Assembly: GCA_051530055.1 (NCBI GenBank)
Contig: CM121341.1
Coordinates: 8,742,001-8,806,000 of the forward strand
Direction: 5' to 3'
DNA from: Neoechinorhynchus agilis
Lineage: Eukaryota; Acanthocephala
Length of the DNA: 64,000 nucleotides
Part shown: one piece after another, positions 32,581 through 43,959 of the stretch
Numbering within the stretch: the stretch's first letter is position 1
How the letters are laid out: every line of letters begins with the position of its first letter
Notes under the pieces: generated by a model
Databases searched by the model: none
The model's input: only the letters and a program-made list of their open reading frames with translations
What the model was told of the DNA's origin: nothing
Program-made: the position numbers and the translations under genes

Positions 32581-34277
32581 TCCAGAAAGCAACCTATATG
32601 AATAATTCAATCTTGAAAAGAAATTCGACTTATTGGCTCCTTTGTTGTTTTAAAATTTGAAACAAACGATGCGACTTAAGAAATCCAAATGTCTATAGCG
32701 TGTTAGTGATCACTAAAATTCGGTCAAGAAGATTACTTGGACGGCTCGAATCCAGATTATAGTATAGCTTTTAGCTAAAAGAAATATAAATTGGCAAAAA
32801 CAACTCAAACTGATGACATAATGCAAGATAACTCAAAAAAATTGTTTTAAACAGAGCAAATGTCAGACAATTTTATACTTTGCGAAATAAGAATGAGTTT
32901 AAAATCGTTTGGGTTCTATTTGGACCATTGTGGGTTGCCCACAATGAAAGCGAAACACACGGAATATGGATAAAAATGACGTACACTTTTCTGGTAGGAT
33001 GATCTTAAATTGGAGGGGTTATTTTGGTTGAAAATATCAAATTTTTTTTGATTTAAGACAAGAGTACAAAAGGGCAATCTCGGGATTCGATAAGCCGAAA
33101 TGCTTGGACTTTTTGTGGGACATTCATTACGATTAATCATAGACGACTATAGAGAAAACAGTTGCATCTTAAGATTGGAGAGAAATAGTTCATTATCTAA
33201 AGTGCAAGAAATTATACTTAAAAGAACTATACCATGAAGACTTCGAGAGCCTTTCGATGCCGCGGTTGCCGAAATGTTAGGAACTCTGAACAGCAATGAT
33301 CCAGAATCAGTGGAAGGATGGGAATCCGGTAACCACCGTAAACGTCAATCCTCATCATCATCATCGTGTCAGCTTCTAGATTTGTCCCGGGCTTGGTGCT
33401 TAAGGTCCTCAACCATACGAAGTATCTGCAGCGGCCAACGACCGTTCATGAATCAAAGAATCCGAGATAAGTCCGTGCTCGTTCAAAATAAATCTCAAAC
33501 TGATTAAAACTGGCGGTTCAAAAAAAGAAATTCAAGACCGAAAAGTACTAAAGGAATGGAAAATAATGACCGGAAGGTAGAAGAGGATCTAGAAGGAACC
33601 GGATCAAATGAAAGCCATGAAAGAATATGAGAGAAGAAAAATTGCCGAATGTGAGATTGTAGAAGTGAAGATGAACGTTAAAATTGACTCATGAGGTTGC
33701 TGAGTGCAGCTTCAGTAAAAGAGGATTTATGAGTCTTAAGAATAACGGCGATTTAGATTGTTAAAGGCTGCAATATTTTTTGAATATATAAATCGAGATG
33801 ATATTGAAATGTTTCAATAAAATTTATTTAAAACAATCGTCTTCAATAAGCAAGTTTTTTAGCCGCAGAAACAATTTTGTAAATTCGAAGGGAACTTGTT
33901 TAACCATTATCTCGAGGATCCAGCATTCCTTTCCTGAATTGCTTAATGGCGAGAGTTTCTATTTAAATGTAAGAAATCATTTCGGATTTATTACTAAATA
34001 CAAATTCGTTTTTCTCGGATACTAAATTGGTCAATATTCTTTGTTTCAAGATGCCCCAACGTGTAAATATTGCTATTGGTCAAAGAAAAAATATAAGTAA
34101 TTATTTATCACTTTTAATCAGCCAATGATGTCCCTTCAAACAAAATGCTACAAAACATTAGCTTTAAAATCTAAACATCTAGAGTTGGATGTAAAGCTGT
34201 TTGCGATTACTTCATGGCAGATAAGTCTTGACGATTTCTACAGATTAAGGTAACTTTGGTAAGAACAATTAAGACAA
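32581..34277. other. Non-coding stretch
   Basis: Short frames (for example 33274-33507 and 33798-34025 on +) lack family resemblance. No gene called. Confidence 0.45.
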
Positions 34278-35010
34278 ATGGAAAACACTGACGCTTGCTC
34301 CAATAAAGGTGAAGTTCCTAATCCATCATCAGACGAAACGATCAATGGTGAGTTTTTTCCAAAAATTCTGATCAAAAAATAGCTGCAACTCAATTTCAGT
34401 TACCGAAGTTAAGACTGAAATACAAGATCCAGAAACCCAAAATCAAAATACGGAGAACCGTAAGTTCCGTTATTTCTTCTAAAATTCGCTAGAATACGAC
34501 TTCAGAAGCAGGTTCTCCTAACGTGGAAAATAACCAAACAGCACCAAACGGTGAGTTCAGCGTTCAATCTAAAAGCTCTAACTGATTTAAAAGTAGCCCT
34601 AGAGCCCGAATCTGCGAATCTATCTTATCGCCAATTGATCAAATTAGCGATCAATTCAAGTACAAATAAGATGCTTCCATTATGCGAAATATATCAATGG
34701 TTAATCGACAACGTTGAGTATTTTGAGCAAAGGAAGGACAAACCGCAATCCGATTCATGGAAGGTAAATTCGGATATTAATTTCGTTGCTCTGAATTTTT
34801 AAAATTAAGAATGTTGTTCGACATACATTGTCACTCAACGGAGAATTCATCAGGATAAAACAGGGATATGGTGCCAAATCTTCTCAATGGCAAGTGATTG
34901 GAGATAGTGCAACAATTGGACAATGTTTATGTGGACAGAAAAGACGAATTTGTTACACACCAAAAAACGATCGAAATGGAAGGAAGTCGAGGCGAAAAGA
35001 CGATAACTGA
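34278..35010 (+). CDS. Divergent FoxO-like forkhead protein, five exons
   Basis: Not visible as one ORF. Exons 34278-34347, 34400-34459, 34506-34550, 34597-34763 and 34810-35010 join in frame through GT-AG introns of 52, 46, 46 and 46 nt (first three phase 1, last phase 0). The product is about 180 residues. Residues 1-60 are acidic and Asn/Gln/Pro-rich. The rest is a forkhead domain: NLSYRQLIKLAINSS, LPLCEIYQWLIDNVEYF, the FoxO-type insertion before the recognition helix (EQRKDKPQSDS), WKNVVRHTLSLNGEFIRIKQ and YGAKSSQWQVI, then a basic tail (KRRICYTPKNDRNGRKSRRK). FoxO reads NLSYADLI..AI.SS and [19 protein letters not shown]...GKSSWW. Divergence in the recognition helix (Thr for Asn, Val for Ser) suggests altered binding. 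No long C-terminal activation domain. Confidence 0.8.
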
Positions 35011-35380
35011 TTCGTAGATTAGATTTAGCATCTAGTATTAGCTTAATAATAGTATTTTAATATGATAGAGCCATGGTTTCGATGCTATCAATCGTCTCAT
35101 TTTCCATAAAAACCACTTTTGCATTTCCATTCATCAAAAAGTCACCACTTTTCCCACACCAAATCCGATGTTTGAGTGAGTTTTACGCAAAAAGTGAATT
35201 TAAAAAAATGATAACTACGATTAAACTTAAGATTCGGAAATTTACGAAAATATAAAGCACATTTTGAACTCGAGAAAAAGTAGAGATTACAATCGATGAT
35301 GACATCGACAGTAAAAAATTCCAAATGATTGGTAAAAATACTGCTTTTTTAAAGAAATAATCGGTGTTTTAAGATTGAAT
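35011..35380. other. Non-coding stretch
   Basis: AT-rich, nothing recognised. Confidence 0.5.
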
Positions 35381-35384
35381 TATT

Positions 35385-35475
35385 TATATATTTTTTATGG
35401 CGGAAAAATTGAAAATGCCAAAATATCGGACCTAATAAATTTCTTTAATTTTTTCGCCATATAAAAATCAAAGTT
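35385..35475. mobile_element. Small AT-rich fold-back element
   Basis: tatattttttatggcggaaa and its partner tttcgccatataaaaat form imperfect ~25-bp arms around a short centre. Non-coding. Confidence 0.55.
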
Positions 35476-35619
35476 TTCTTAAATAAAGTCATTCAAACAG
35501 CAGTTTAAAGAATATTCTTAAAGTGAGAATTCCGGGTGCTTTGAATGTTCATTGCTCATTTATCTCCGTACATTAAATTAAAGATAAAATCCATGAGTAC
35601 ACTTGCAAACAATAATTGA

Positions 35620-35700
35620 CTGAAGAAGTCCAGTGTGTACGAAATATTTCAATTAAAGTGATTCTTGGATATATAATTTTTCCCCAAAGCAACACACAAT
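35620..35700. repeat. Dispersed repeat, copy 2 (inverted)
   Basis: gactgaagaagtccagtgtg through tataatttttcccc is the reverse complement of 15485-15560. Confidence 0.6.
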
Positions 35701-36425
35701 CTCCGTACGTCTCACACTGTTCAGAATTTCGGATTTTTTTGATGGGCAAAGAGAGAAAAACGGTCTGAGGATAACGAGGAAAATCGCTGTAAGTAGAGAT
35801 CAATTAAAATTCAGTTGAACTTTAACGCGGGAAAGTCATGGAACAAATTGTTTAAGGATGATTAAACGCAAGAAAATCTAAGAACGAAGAGGAGGAAAAA
35901 CAATGATAAAATAAGTTTACTTAAAGGTAATCAGAGCATTTATTCTGGAAAGCAAGGAAGGCACAGAAATCTGAGTGGAACGATATTAAATGCGAGAAAG
36001 TGTATATGCTAATCAATTCCATTGGTTCCGATATATTAAAAACTATTAAAGGCGAATTTCTTAGACACATAGAATCGTCTTTCAAAACGGAAGCTCTAAG
36101 AAATTACGAGAACGGTAATAACGCTGAAAATGGCAATCTTCAGTTTCTTTGTATTACCAATTTTTTAATGAACACGATTAAATTTACCCGAAACGGATTG
36201 GCTTCATAATGTTATTTTACTTTAACTGAAAACTTACTAAAATTTTCGTTTTTTATATCCAAAACTGTAAAATTGCAATCTCCCCTTGTACAATACGAGG
36301 ATGCTCACGCGCTTCCACTTGATGGTATTGCATAAATAAAAACATCTTTTGACAAATATAAAATAGCTATCGCAAAGTTTAACTTTTGCAACTGTAAATA
36401 TCTCATTAGTAAATTTTAACGATGC
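35701..36425. other. Non-coding stretch
   Basis: A 69-residue frame at 36000-36209 (+) has no recognisable family and is not called. Confidence 0.45.
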
Positions 36426-36429
36426 CTTA

Positions 36430-37965
36430 ACGATCTTAAAAAATCAATTGCTTTAAAAGTTTTGTTTAATTCTTATTCTAATTTACACATTTCCATTGTG
36501 AATTTAGACGATAACTTCACGATTTTAAAACATTGTTATATTTTTATTCTAATTTGCACATTTCCATTGTGAATTTAGACGATACCTTCACGATTTTAAA
36601 ACATTGTTATATTTTTATTCTAATTTGCACATTTCAATTGTGAATTTAGACGATAACTTCACGATTTTAAAACATTGTTATATTTTTATTCTAATTTACA
36701 CATTTCAATTGTGAATTTAGACGATACCTTCACGATTTTCAAAATTCAATGCACAAATGCAGATTATTTGAAATTTTTAATAGCTTTAAAAGTTTTGTTT
36801 AATTCTTATTGTAATTTACACATTTCCATTGTGAATTTAGACGATAACTTCACGATTTTAAAACATTGTTATATTTTTATTCTAATTTGCACATTTCAAT
36901 TGTGAATTTAGACGATACCTTCACGATTTTAAAACATTGTTATATTTTTATTCTAATTTACACATTTCCATTGTGAATTTAGACGATAACTTCACGATTT
37001 TAAAACATTGTTATATTTTTATTCTAATTTACACATTTCAATTGTGAATTTAGACGATAACTTCACGATTTTAAAACATTGTTATATTTTTATTCAATTT
37101 ACACATTTCTCTGTGAATTTAGACGATAACTTCACGATTTTAAAACATTGTTATATTTTTATTCTAATTTGCACATTTCAATTGTGAATTTAGACGATAC
37201 CTTCACGATTTTAAAACATTGTTATATTTTTATTCTAATTTACACATTTCCATTGTGAATTTAGACGATAACTTCACGATTTTAAAACATTGTTATATTT
37301 TTATTCTAATTTGCACATTTCAATTGTGAATTTAGACGATACCTTCACGATTTTAAAACATTGTTATATTTTAAATCAATTTACGCATTTTTCTGTGAAT
37401 TAAAACGATACCTTCACGATTTTAAAACATTGTTATATTTTTATTCTAATTTGCACATTTCAATTGTGAATTTAGACGATACCTTCACGATTTTAAAACA
37501 TTGTTATATTTTTATTCTAATTTACACATTTCAATTGTGAATTAAGACGATAACTTCACGATTTTCAAAATTCAATGCACAAATGCAGATTATTTGAAAT
37601 TTTTAATAGCTTTAAAAGTTTTGTTTAATTCTTATTGTAATTTACACATTTCCTCTATGAATTTAGACGACCACTTCACGATTTTAAAACATTGTTATAT
37701 TTTTATTCTAATTTGCACATTTCAATTGTGAATTTAGACGACCACTTCACGATTTTAAAACATTGTTATATTTTTATTCTAATTTACACATTTTTCTGTG
37801 AATAAAAACGAAAACTTCACGATTTTAAAAATTCAATGCACAAATGCCGATTATTTGAAATTTTTAAAAGCTTTAGCAGTTTTGTTATATTTTTATTCTA
37901 ATTTACATATTTTTTCTGTGAATTAAAACGAGAGCTTCACGATTTTAAATAGTTCAATAAATATT
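36430..37965. repeat. 71-bp AT-rich satellite, about 20 copies
   Basis: The unit is tttttattctaatttgcaca, tttccattgtgaatttagac, gataccttcacgattttaaa, acattgttata (71 bp). Alternating sub-variants (cc/aa after gata; cattg/aattg) suggest a two-unit higher-order pattern in the middle. Variant units with tcaatgcacaaatgcagatt recur at about 36745, 37565 and 37830, marking larger blocks of about 830 bp. No genes inside. Confidence 0.95.
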
Positions 37966-38797
37966 TGTAGATCAAATGTCTTTTTTGCCCTTTCGTATTT
38001 TTCTCACACCATTTAACTTACTGCATCAGCGCGAATAATCGGGTTTTCCGCATTTAGCACAGCAAAAGGTAAATGTTCTGCGCACTTTGGTGCCACCTAA
38101 GAATAAAGGCATATTTTCGGTTGCTTGGAGGACATTTCTATTGCTGGTGAGTGATTTGCGTATAGAATGACTAAGAAGACGTTGTCTTCTACTGAAGAAA
38201 CTTTAACTAGGAACTGTGATGTTCATGGAATTGATCCACTTGAAGCGTTTGCTTTTTATTAATCCGTGTTTTTTTTCCGAAGATTAATTACGGCTAAGCA
38301 TTTGACTTTATATCATTACATTCCGCCTTGGTTGAGTCTGTCTAGAGAATATCCATTTTCCACGAACATTCTTGGTCGTTTTGATGTCCATTTACCGCTG
38401 AAGGGAGGAAACTCACTGACGAGTCCCGCCTCCCCGGGAGGTATCTGAGGATTCGGAGGAATGTACAAACTCTTAACCGTCCATCAGAGACTCTCTGATG
38501 TAATTGGTTTGGCTTTATGCCTAAAAAAAATAAGCCGGAGAAAGGGGTAAACTAAAATTTAAAAGATTCCTTTAAAAAATTAAATTTTGTTTAGATTTAA
38601 TCACACAAAGTGAAGGATTAGTGCTCTCTCTACCAAAACTTTAGGGATTTCATTGTTTTAGTATCAAAATGTGCCAAAAAAAGAGTCTAAGTTTATTGGC
38701 TTAAATTGCTATACTAAACGGAGGTTATGCTGCTCTTAAGAAATCTCAATTATCCTTATAAAGTTGTTCAATTTGAAGACCGCCTATTTAAAAAAGG
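37966..38797. other. Non-coding stretch with a repeat relic
   Basis: Bases about 38395-38480 (gggaggaaactcactgacga, tccccgggaggtatctgagg) are a diverged reverse-oriented relative of the 12-kb duplicated segment. No gene recognised. Confidence 0.5.
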
Positions 38798-38807
38798 GAC
38801 TTTTTAG
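38798..38807 (+). promoter_or_regulatory. 3' splice-acceptor sequence abutting the CoA synthase ATG
   Basis: gactttttag lies directly against the start codon. 5' UTR intron end or trans-splice acceptor. Confidence 0.55.
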
Positions 38808-40659
38808 ATGTCCATTAAAGCCAAGAATGCCCTCGTCGTCCTTACAAGTCCTCTAAAATATATTGGACAAAATAGTGTTCGCTCATGGATCAATTTTGTA
38901 AGTGAGAAAGCTCCTTCCTCTACCGTATCCATATACTTTAATCCACTTTGCAAACGGACACCTCCTGACATTCTGGAACCGAGCACCGTCGTAACTAATG
39001 AGGAAAGGGCTCAAGTGAGCCGACTAATGAAGTTGTTCTACAAAAGTGCCACATCCAATCAACCGCCTGTTCAATTATGTTGCCTTTTGAACAACGTTCG
39101 TCCTCTAAAGAAAAGGCGAGATTCTCTAAAACCGGATTATCTATTTATTGATATAAACAAAGAAAAAGTCATTGATAGTCCATCCTTCTTTAAACGAACA
39201 CTTAATCTCGATGCTGTCCCTTCGACCGTTTTTGAACTAGAGCTATCAGAGGATGAGATCAGCGACGACGTTCAAACAGATTATCCCATCTATCAAAAAA
39301 CTGCACTGGGTGGAACGTTTGATCGACTCCATAATGGACATCGTCTTCTTCTAAGTGAAGCGATTTTATTAACAGAAACGAAGATAATGATTGGTTTGTC
39401 TACCCGACAATTCAATGAATCCACAAACAAGTCCTTGGTGGAGATCATTGAACCCTTTGAAACCCGAATGCGGAAAGTGGAATGCTTTCTAATGTCGCTT
39501 AAAGGTGGCCATGCTGTAGAAGTAGAGGTGGAGCCACTTAAAGATCGATACGGATTAACTATTTGCGTAAATGATTTGCACTGCCTTGTAGTCAGTGAAG
39601 AGACATTACAAGGAGCAGAGAATGTGAATAAGAAAAGGGTTGAATTAGGTTTGAAGTCTATCAGCGTCCACTCAGTTCCTGTTTTGGTGGATTCACGTGG
39701 AGAGAAAATCAGTTCTACTCTATTGCGAACGCGGGTTTTCCGTTTTTAAATCATAAAGGCTAAAGAAAAACGGTCCAGGCTTCTTAGAGTAATATGTAAT
39801 GGAATTTTTCGAACTAGTACGACTTGTAGGTTCTGAAGATAACGAGAAGTAGATGTAAAGAAACCGGATTCTGCATGAAATTCCAAAAGGAAAAGTACGA
39901 CTACTTTTGAGCCTCCCACCTCTTCAAGTTTCGTTTAAACTTTCAGTTTGCCACAAAGTCATTCTCTTCTAATAAACAGCAGATCCGCATAAAGAGTCTC
40001 TCGGCAAACTACTGAAACCTCCACTTCCTAAATCGTCTGCGGATTATCCATACATCATCGGATTGACAGGTCGAGCCGGAAGCGGAAAGACGTCATTATC
40101 AACTCACATAAAGGAGATTATCGGTGAATGTGAAATAATTGAGTTCGATAAAATCGGTCACGAGTCATACATGGACGTTAAGAGTTCAACCTATAAAAAA
40201 CTGGTGTCGACTTTCGGACCAATAATTGTTAGCGAGGTCGATGGATCAATCGATAGACGTATATTGGGAACAATAGTGTTCGGAGATCCAATTCAGATGG
40301 CGAAACTCCGAGTCATAGTGTGGCCTACGATGAAAGCGAGTTTAAAGCGTAAACTAGACGATGCTGCCATGAAAGGAAAAAAGCTGGTTGTCGTGGATGC
40401 TGCAATTTTGATTGAAGCTCGAGTGCATGAGATGGTTAATGAGGTTTGGGTAGCTGCTATTCACAAGCGAGAAGCCATTCGAAGATTGATAAATACTCGG
40501 GGTATGACAGAAATCAAGGCGAAATCGATTATGGCGAGTCAGCTCACCGACGATCAATATCTAGAGCATGCAAACGTATTATTTTCAACAATTGGAGAGA
40601 TAAGTCAAACGAGAGAACAAGTTCACATGGCGTTGGAATTGTTGAGAGAAAGGTGGTAA
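38808..40659 (+). CDS. COASY: Bifunctional CoA synthase (PPAT plus DPCK), two exons
   Basis: Catalyses the last two steps of coenzyme A synthesis: adenylylation of 4'-phosphopantetheine, then phosphorylation of dephospho-CoA. Exon 1 starts at 38808 and ends near 39741. It holds an N-terminal region and the PPAT domain with ALGGTFDRLHNGHRLLLSEA (nucleotidyl-transferase GTFD..H.GH motif) and GEKISSTLLR. Exon 2 (from 39980 or 39983) opens DPHKESLGKLLKPPLP and holds the DPCK domain with P-loop GLTGRAGSGKTS, EFDKIGHESY and VVVDAAILIEA. LG.LL.PP directly links the domains in animal COASY, so this is one gene with a ~240-nt intron, not two. Total is 537 residues (human 564). The intron donor (C|GTTTTT) is weak, so its exact edge is uncertain. 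Confidence 0.92.
39742..39979 (+). other. Intron of CoA synthase (donor uncertain)
   Basis: The acceptor aataaacag (or the cag three bases later) is good. Only phase 1 fits, which points to the weak donor at 39742. All three frames in between are broken by stops. Confidence 0.55.
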
Positions 40660-41130
40660 TAGATGTAAGAATGAATAGACTTATTTTTTGTGGGCATTGA
40701 CGAGGATAATAGTAGTCGCCTTTTTCTATGAGCGCAGCGTTCGAGTTTAAATGCAGATTTTTTGTTTATGTTTTGTAAGCGCCCCTTTTTCCTTTCAGTT
40801 TTTCGACTTGGGATCCTTATAAAATGCTCAATTTCTCTAGATGGTCCACCGAGTAAAATTCATTTGGGAAATAAGTGTAAAGAGTGAGAACATCAATGAA
40901 TTGTTTTGAAATGTTTTTCAACGAAAACGAGGGCAATTTTTGTATGATTCGGTTAATTAAACAATTGCTATTCGTTGTATGACGACTTTAAAAGTGCAAA
41001 AAGTGTATTTGATTAATGGATCGGCAATAATACAAATAATCAGGAAGTTTGCCTTTAAAAAGTAGGAATTTGCATCGGGATTTTGAACACACTAAACAGC
41101 GCAACGACCAAGATCGAAACGACGAACAAG
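40660..41130. other. Non-coding spacer
   Basis: No gene recognised. Confidence 0.5.
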
Positions 41131-41139
41131 ATCACGTCC

Positions 41140-43330
41140 TAAACACTTATAAACGTTAAGTATTCAACTTTTCTCAATGTACCACTAAAGAAGTGCTTTG
41201 AGCGAGTTACTGATACTGTAAAGCGTTCATTGATTGAAGCGATGATCACAGTTAAGGATTTATTGACAAAGGTTCCACCGTAGCCAAATTCTTCGTGTCG
41301 GATAACTCCATTTCGCCGACTTGCATTCTTCATTTCCTCCTCGAATAACTGTTGTTGGCATTCCCTACAAAAATCCTTCTAACTCGCGTCCACGTCTTTT
41401 CAAAATAACTTTTAATTAAGCATTCATTTCCTCTATCTTTCTAAACATGAGATAGGAGCTGCTAACTTTACAATTTCCTTTTCGAATCTACTTAGTATAA
41501 TCCTTCGCTTTTGACGAACACTAAAACATCTTTCACATAAAAAAGCTCGAAGAATAAGCAACTCCTCAACTTCTTTAACTACGTCCAAAGCGACTTCAGT
41601 GAAACGTAAAGTTTGCGATAGAGTGATGAAGGTATGAATATACTTTGCAAGTTTCAAAAAATTTCGATCGGTCATTACAAACTCAGATTCGAATCAACAA
41701 TCTTTTCGTTTTTAATTTTTTAAATGTTCATTGATTGAAGCGATGATCACAGTTAAGGATTTATTGACAAAGGTTCCACCGTAGTCAAATTCTTCGTGTC
41801 GGATAACTCCATTTCGCCGACTTGCATTCTTCATTTCCTCCTCGAATAACTGTTGTTGGCATTCCCTACAAAAATCCTTCTAACTCGCGTCCACGTCTTT
41901 TCAAAATAACTTTTAATTAAGCATTCATTTCCTCTATCTTTCTAAACATGAGATAGGAGCTGCTAACTTTACAATTTCCTTTTCGAATCTACTTAGTATA
42001 ATCCTTCGCTTTTGACGAACACTAAAACATCTTTCACATAAAAAAGCTCGAAGAATAAGCAACTCCTCAACTTCTTTAACTACGTCCAAAGCGACTTCAG
42101 TGAAACGTAAAGTTTGCGATAGAGTGATGAAGGTATGAATATACTTTGCAAGTTTCAAAAAATTTCGATCGGTCATTACAAACTCAGAGCTTCGAATCAA
42201 CAATCTTTTCGTTTTTAATTTTTTAAATGTTCATTGATTGAAGCGATGATCACAGTTAAGGATTTATTGACAAAGGTTCCACCGTAGCCAAATTCTTCGT
42301 GTCGGATAACTCCATTTCGCCGACTTGCATTCTTCATTTCCTCCTCGAATAACTGTTGTTGGCGTTCTAAAAATCTAACTCGCGTCCACGTCTTTTCAAA
42401 ATAACTTTTAATTAAGCATTCATTTCCTCTATCTTTCTAAACATGAGATAGGAGCTGCTAACTTTACAATTTCCTTTTCGAATCTACTTAGTATAATCCT
42501 TCGCTTTTGACGAACACTAAAACATCTTTCACATAAAAAAGCTCGAAGAATAAGCAACTCCTCAACTTCTTTAACTACGTCCAAAGCGACTTCAGTGAAA
42601 CGTAAAGTTTGCGATAGAGTGATGAAGGTATGAATATACTTTGCAAGTTTCAAAAAATTTCGATCGGTCATTACAAACTCAGATTCGAATCAACAATCTT
42701 TTCGTTTTTAATTTTTTAAATGTTCGTTGATTGAAGCGATGATCACAGTTAAGGATTTATTGACAAAGGTTCCACCGTAGCCAAATTCTTCGTGTCGGAT
42801 AACTCCATTTCGCCGACTTGCATTCTTCATTTCCTCCTCGAATAACTGTTGTTGGCATTCCCTACAAAAATCCTTCTAACTCGCGTCCACGTCTTTTCAA
42901 AATAACTTTTAATTAAGCATTCATATCCTCTATCTTTCTAAACATGAGATAGGAGCTGCTAACTTTACAATTTCCTTTTCGAATCTACTTAGTATAATCC
43001 TTCGCTTTTGACGAACACTAAAACATCTTTCACATAAAAAAGCTCGAAGAATAAGCAACTCCTCAACTTCTTTAACTACGTCCAAAGCGACTTCAGTGAA
43101 ACGTAAAGTTTGCGATAGAGTGATGAAGGTATGAATATACTTTGCAAGTTTCAAAAAATTTCGATCGGTCATTACAAACTCAGAGCTTCGAATCAACAAT
43201 CTTTTCGTTTTTAATTTTTTAAATGTTCATTGATTGAAGCGATGATCACAGTTAAGGATATATTAGCGGAAGCTATTCAGTGCGAAATGGAAGCAGTGAA
43301 CAGTTGGTCCAAGTCGAAAAGTTAAAAGAT
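41140..43330 (+). pseudogene. Open frame split by a tandem element array
   Basis: Left flank (41141-41259) reads NVPLKKCFERVTDTVKRSLI then EAMITVKD. Right flank (43225-43324) continues EAMITVKDILAEAIQCEMEA then VNSWSKSKS and stop. The two meet exactly at the 35-bp segment, so the frame was continuous before insertion. The segment faintly recalls the stalk region of dynamin-like proteins (F..V.D.V.R.L...ID.E...IN), but this is too short to name. The gene is now interrupted. Confidence 0.4.
41225..43259 (-). repeat. ~466-bp element in four tandem copies, separated by a 35-bp host segment
   Basis: The 35-bp segment gttcattgattgaagcgatg...aaggat starts at 41225, 41726, 42229, 42722 and 43225 (five copies). 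Between neighbours lies an almost identical ~458-468-bp element, also found alone at 15698-16150 without the 35-bp segment. The element carries an 80-residue minus-strand frame (MTDRNFLKLA...AAPISCLER) that is unchanged in all five copies. The layout fits an insertion with a 35-bp target duplication, then expansion by unequal exchange between the duplicated ends. No transposase or RT is encoded. Confidence 0.93.
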
Positions 43331-43389
43331 AATAAATCCAACGATTCATAGAGACAACAAAGGTTTCAAAGGTGAATTCTAAGTGGCTT

Positions 43390-43830
43390 AAGTTTTAGAG
43401 AGATCGGCTAATGAAGCTTCCCCGAAGGATGATAGATTCTATCAGTATGGTAAACTCAAGCGAAGGTTTGTTGGAAACGAGTGGTGTTCAAGAGACTGCG
43501 AATACTTTGACGATTATTCTGGACTTGGTGACACCTTTAGAGGATATGTAGCCTGTAGTACCTTATGATTCCAATATTACCATGGAGGAGTATGATGTTG
43601 TGACTGAGCGATTCAACTCCAGTAACTACTAAGAAAGAGACGGTCGAAAAAAAGGTCCAATAACACCTGAACAAGTAGTTATAATAACACGTTTTATTAA
43701 TGAAAAAGAAAAGAGGAACCATGTACCCTTGGATCCTCATGAACACTCGATTTCTGATTTTGAAGTGGATTACGAGTCCCTGTCGGACCAGAATTCAAAT
43801 GATCTACAAACATTCATTGATTTTTAAAGT
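43390..43830 (+). pseudogene. Degenerate open frame, unknown family
   Basis: One frame runs over about 140 codons with three internal stops (near 43398, 43550 and 43630): RRMIDSISMVNSSEGLLETS, PYDSNITMEEYDVVTERFNS, PITPEQVVIITRFINEKEKR, ending LQTFIDF-stop. The acidic, structured composition suggests a former coding exon, perhaps of the gene split by the array. Not recognised. Introns instead of stops cannot be excluded. Confidence 0.3.
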
Positions 43831-43959
43831 CGTGAAGGTATTGTCAAAATTTACCAAGGAGATGTGCACAATAACAAAATGTAACAATCTTTTAAAGTAA
43901 TTAAAAAGTACAATTGATCTACAAACATTTATTGAATTTTTAAAATAGTAAAAGTATAG

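Noticed and set aside
36675-36905. 76-residue ORF in the satellite
   Set aside because: Repeat-derived frame with a repeating peptide; no gene evidence.
38266-38448. 60-residue ORF on +
   Set aside because: Lies in a relic of the dispersed 12-kb repeat.
40063-40659. Separate dephospho-CoA kinase gene starting at 40063
   Set aside because: The frame extends upstream through the COASY linker LGKLLKPPLP, and codon 40063 is TTG. It is the second half of CoA synthase.
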